Shown here: positions 63,670 through 64,000 of the stretch, in pieces
How the letters are laid out: each line of letters starts with the position of its first letter
How positions within the stretch are numbered: the first letter of the stretch is position 1
Source of the DNA: Pseudoips prasinana
Taxonomy: Eukaryota; Arthropoda; Insecta; Lepidoptera; Nolidae
Length of the DNA stretch: 64,000 nt
Direction of reading: 5' to 3'
Assembly: GCA_951640165.1 (NCBI GenBank)
Contig: OX621252.1
Coordinates: 18,497,934-18,561,933, forward strand
The notes under the pieces: model-generated
The model's database searches: none
What the model was told of the DNA's origin: nothing
What the model saw: only the letters and a program-made list of their open reading frames with translations
Made by a program: the position numbers and the translations under genes

Positions 63670-64000
63670 GTTTTTTTTTATATATTAGAGGACGACAAAC
63701 GACAAACGACAAACTGATGGTAAGTGATCACCGTCGCCCATGGTCACTCGCAATACGACGGGAGTCGCGGGTGCGTAGCCGGCCTTTAAGAGTCAGCAAT
63801 CAAGTGTTGCTGACCCTTCCCACCACCCCGATTACCGATTACTCACATGCAGAAACACAACATTAAAATTAATAATGTTTTTATTACGGAACGTCTTCTG
63901 TAAGGTGGAGGTACTTCCCCAGTCGGGCTGCTCTTTGAGCGAATGGACGCTGTGCCCCACCTCTCTTAACCCGTCACTTGTGACGTGAATTTGACTTACA
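63670..64000. repeat. LINE-derived dispersed repeat, partial
   Basis: A T-run at 63671-63680 followed by CTGATGGTAAGTGATCACCG then TCGCCCATGG and GCGTAGCCGGCCTTTAAGAG is a repeat familiar from Lepidoptera, probably the antisense 3' region of a LINE. The later segment has GGAGGTACTTCCCCAGTCGG then GCTGCTC. It may continue beyond the window. Confidence 0.5.

Overview
The window is AT-rich, non-coding-dominated nuclear DNA of an insect, almost certainly a moth or butterfly. This rests on the repeats: tRNA-derived SINEs, short Helitron-like elements ending in CAGCTAGT, RTE-type LINEs with (TGATGA) tails and GGGTTCCGTA-type dispersed repeats are all typical of lepidopteran genomes. No bacterial-style operons, rRNA genes or CRISPR arrays are present. 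Family names are assigned by recognition and were not checked against a database.

Host gene: four exons on the plus strand (10550-10660, 39878-40084, 48201-48346, 49172-49322) splice in frame and encode two consecutive immunoglobulin domains of the Sidestep-like type (neuronal, muscle and adhesion membrane receptors). The first intron seen is about 29 kb and the second about 8 kb. The signal peptide and first Ig domain should lie to the left, and the remaining Ig domains, transmembrane segment and tail to the right. None of these was recognised in the window.

Autonomous-type mobile elements: a Jockey/CR1-group LINE (1580-3405); a LINE with a deleted catalytic motif (14884-16225, minus); an R1-like LINE 3' end (22705-23345, minus); a Penelope-like element with RT plus GIY-YIG, identical 206-bp direct repeats and a 10-bp target duplication (28336-31177, minus); an internally deleted piggyBac (35349-36511, minus); a full-length RTE with a 15-bp target duplication but a changed RT catalytic residue (44048-47251); a second Jockey/CR1-like LINE inserted into a MITE (49720-51227); a degenerate P-superfamily element with 8-bp target duplications and a split THAP domain (52270-54013); and an apparently intact Tc1-like element (61569-63160).

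Non-autonomous elements fill much of the rest: a 5S-rRNA-derived SINE family (7 copies), four to five tRNA-derived SINE families, an RTE-derived short family, several MITE or foldback families, Helitron-like elements, and a GGGTTCCG repeat present as large inverted and direct copies. Many are nested, which gives relative ages. The clearest cases are a LINE in a MITE, a hairpin MITE in a 5S SINE, a Helitron in a SINE, a SINE plus RTE tail in a Helitron, and a SINE plus other repeats in the P-like element. Between them lie AT-rich stretches where nothing was recognised.
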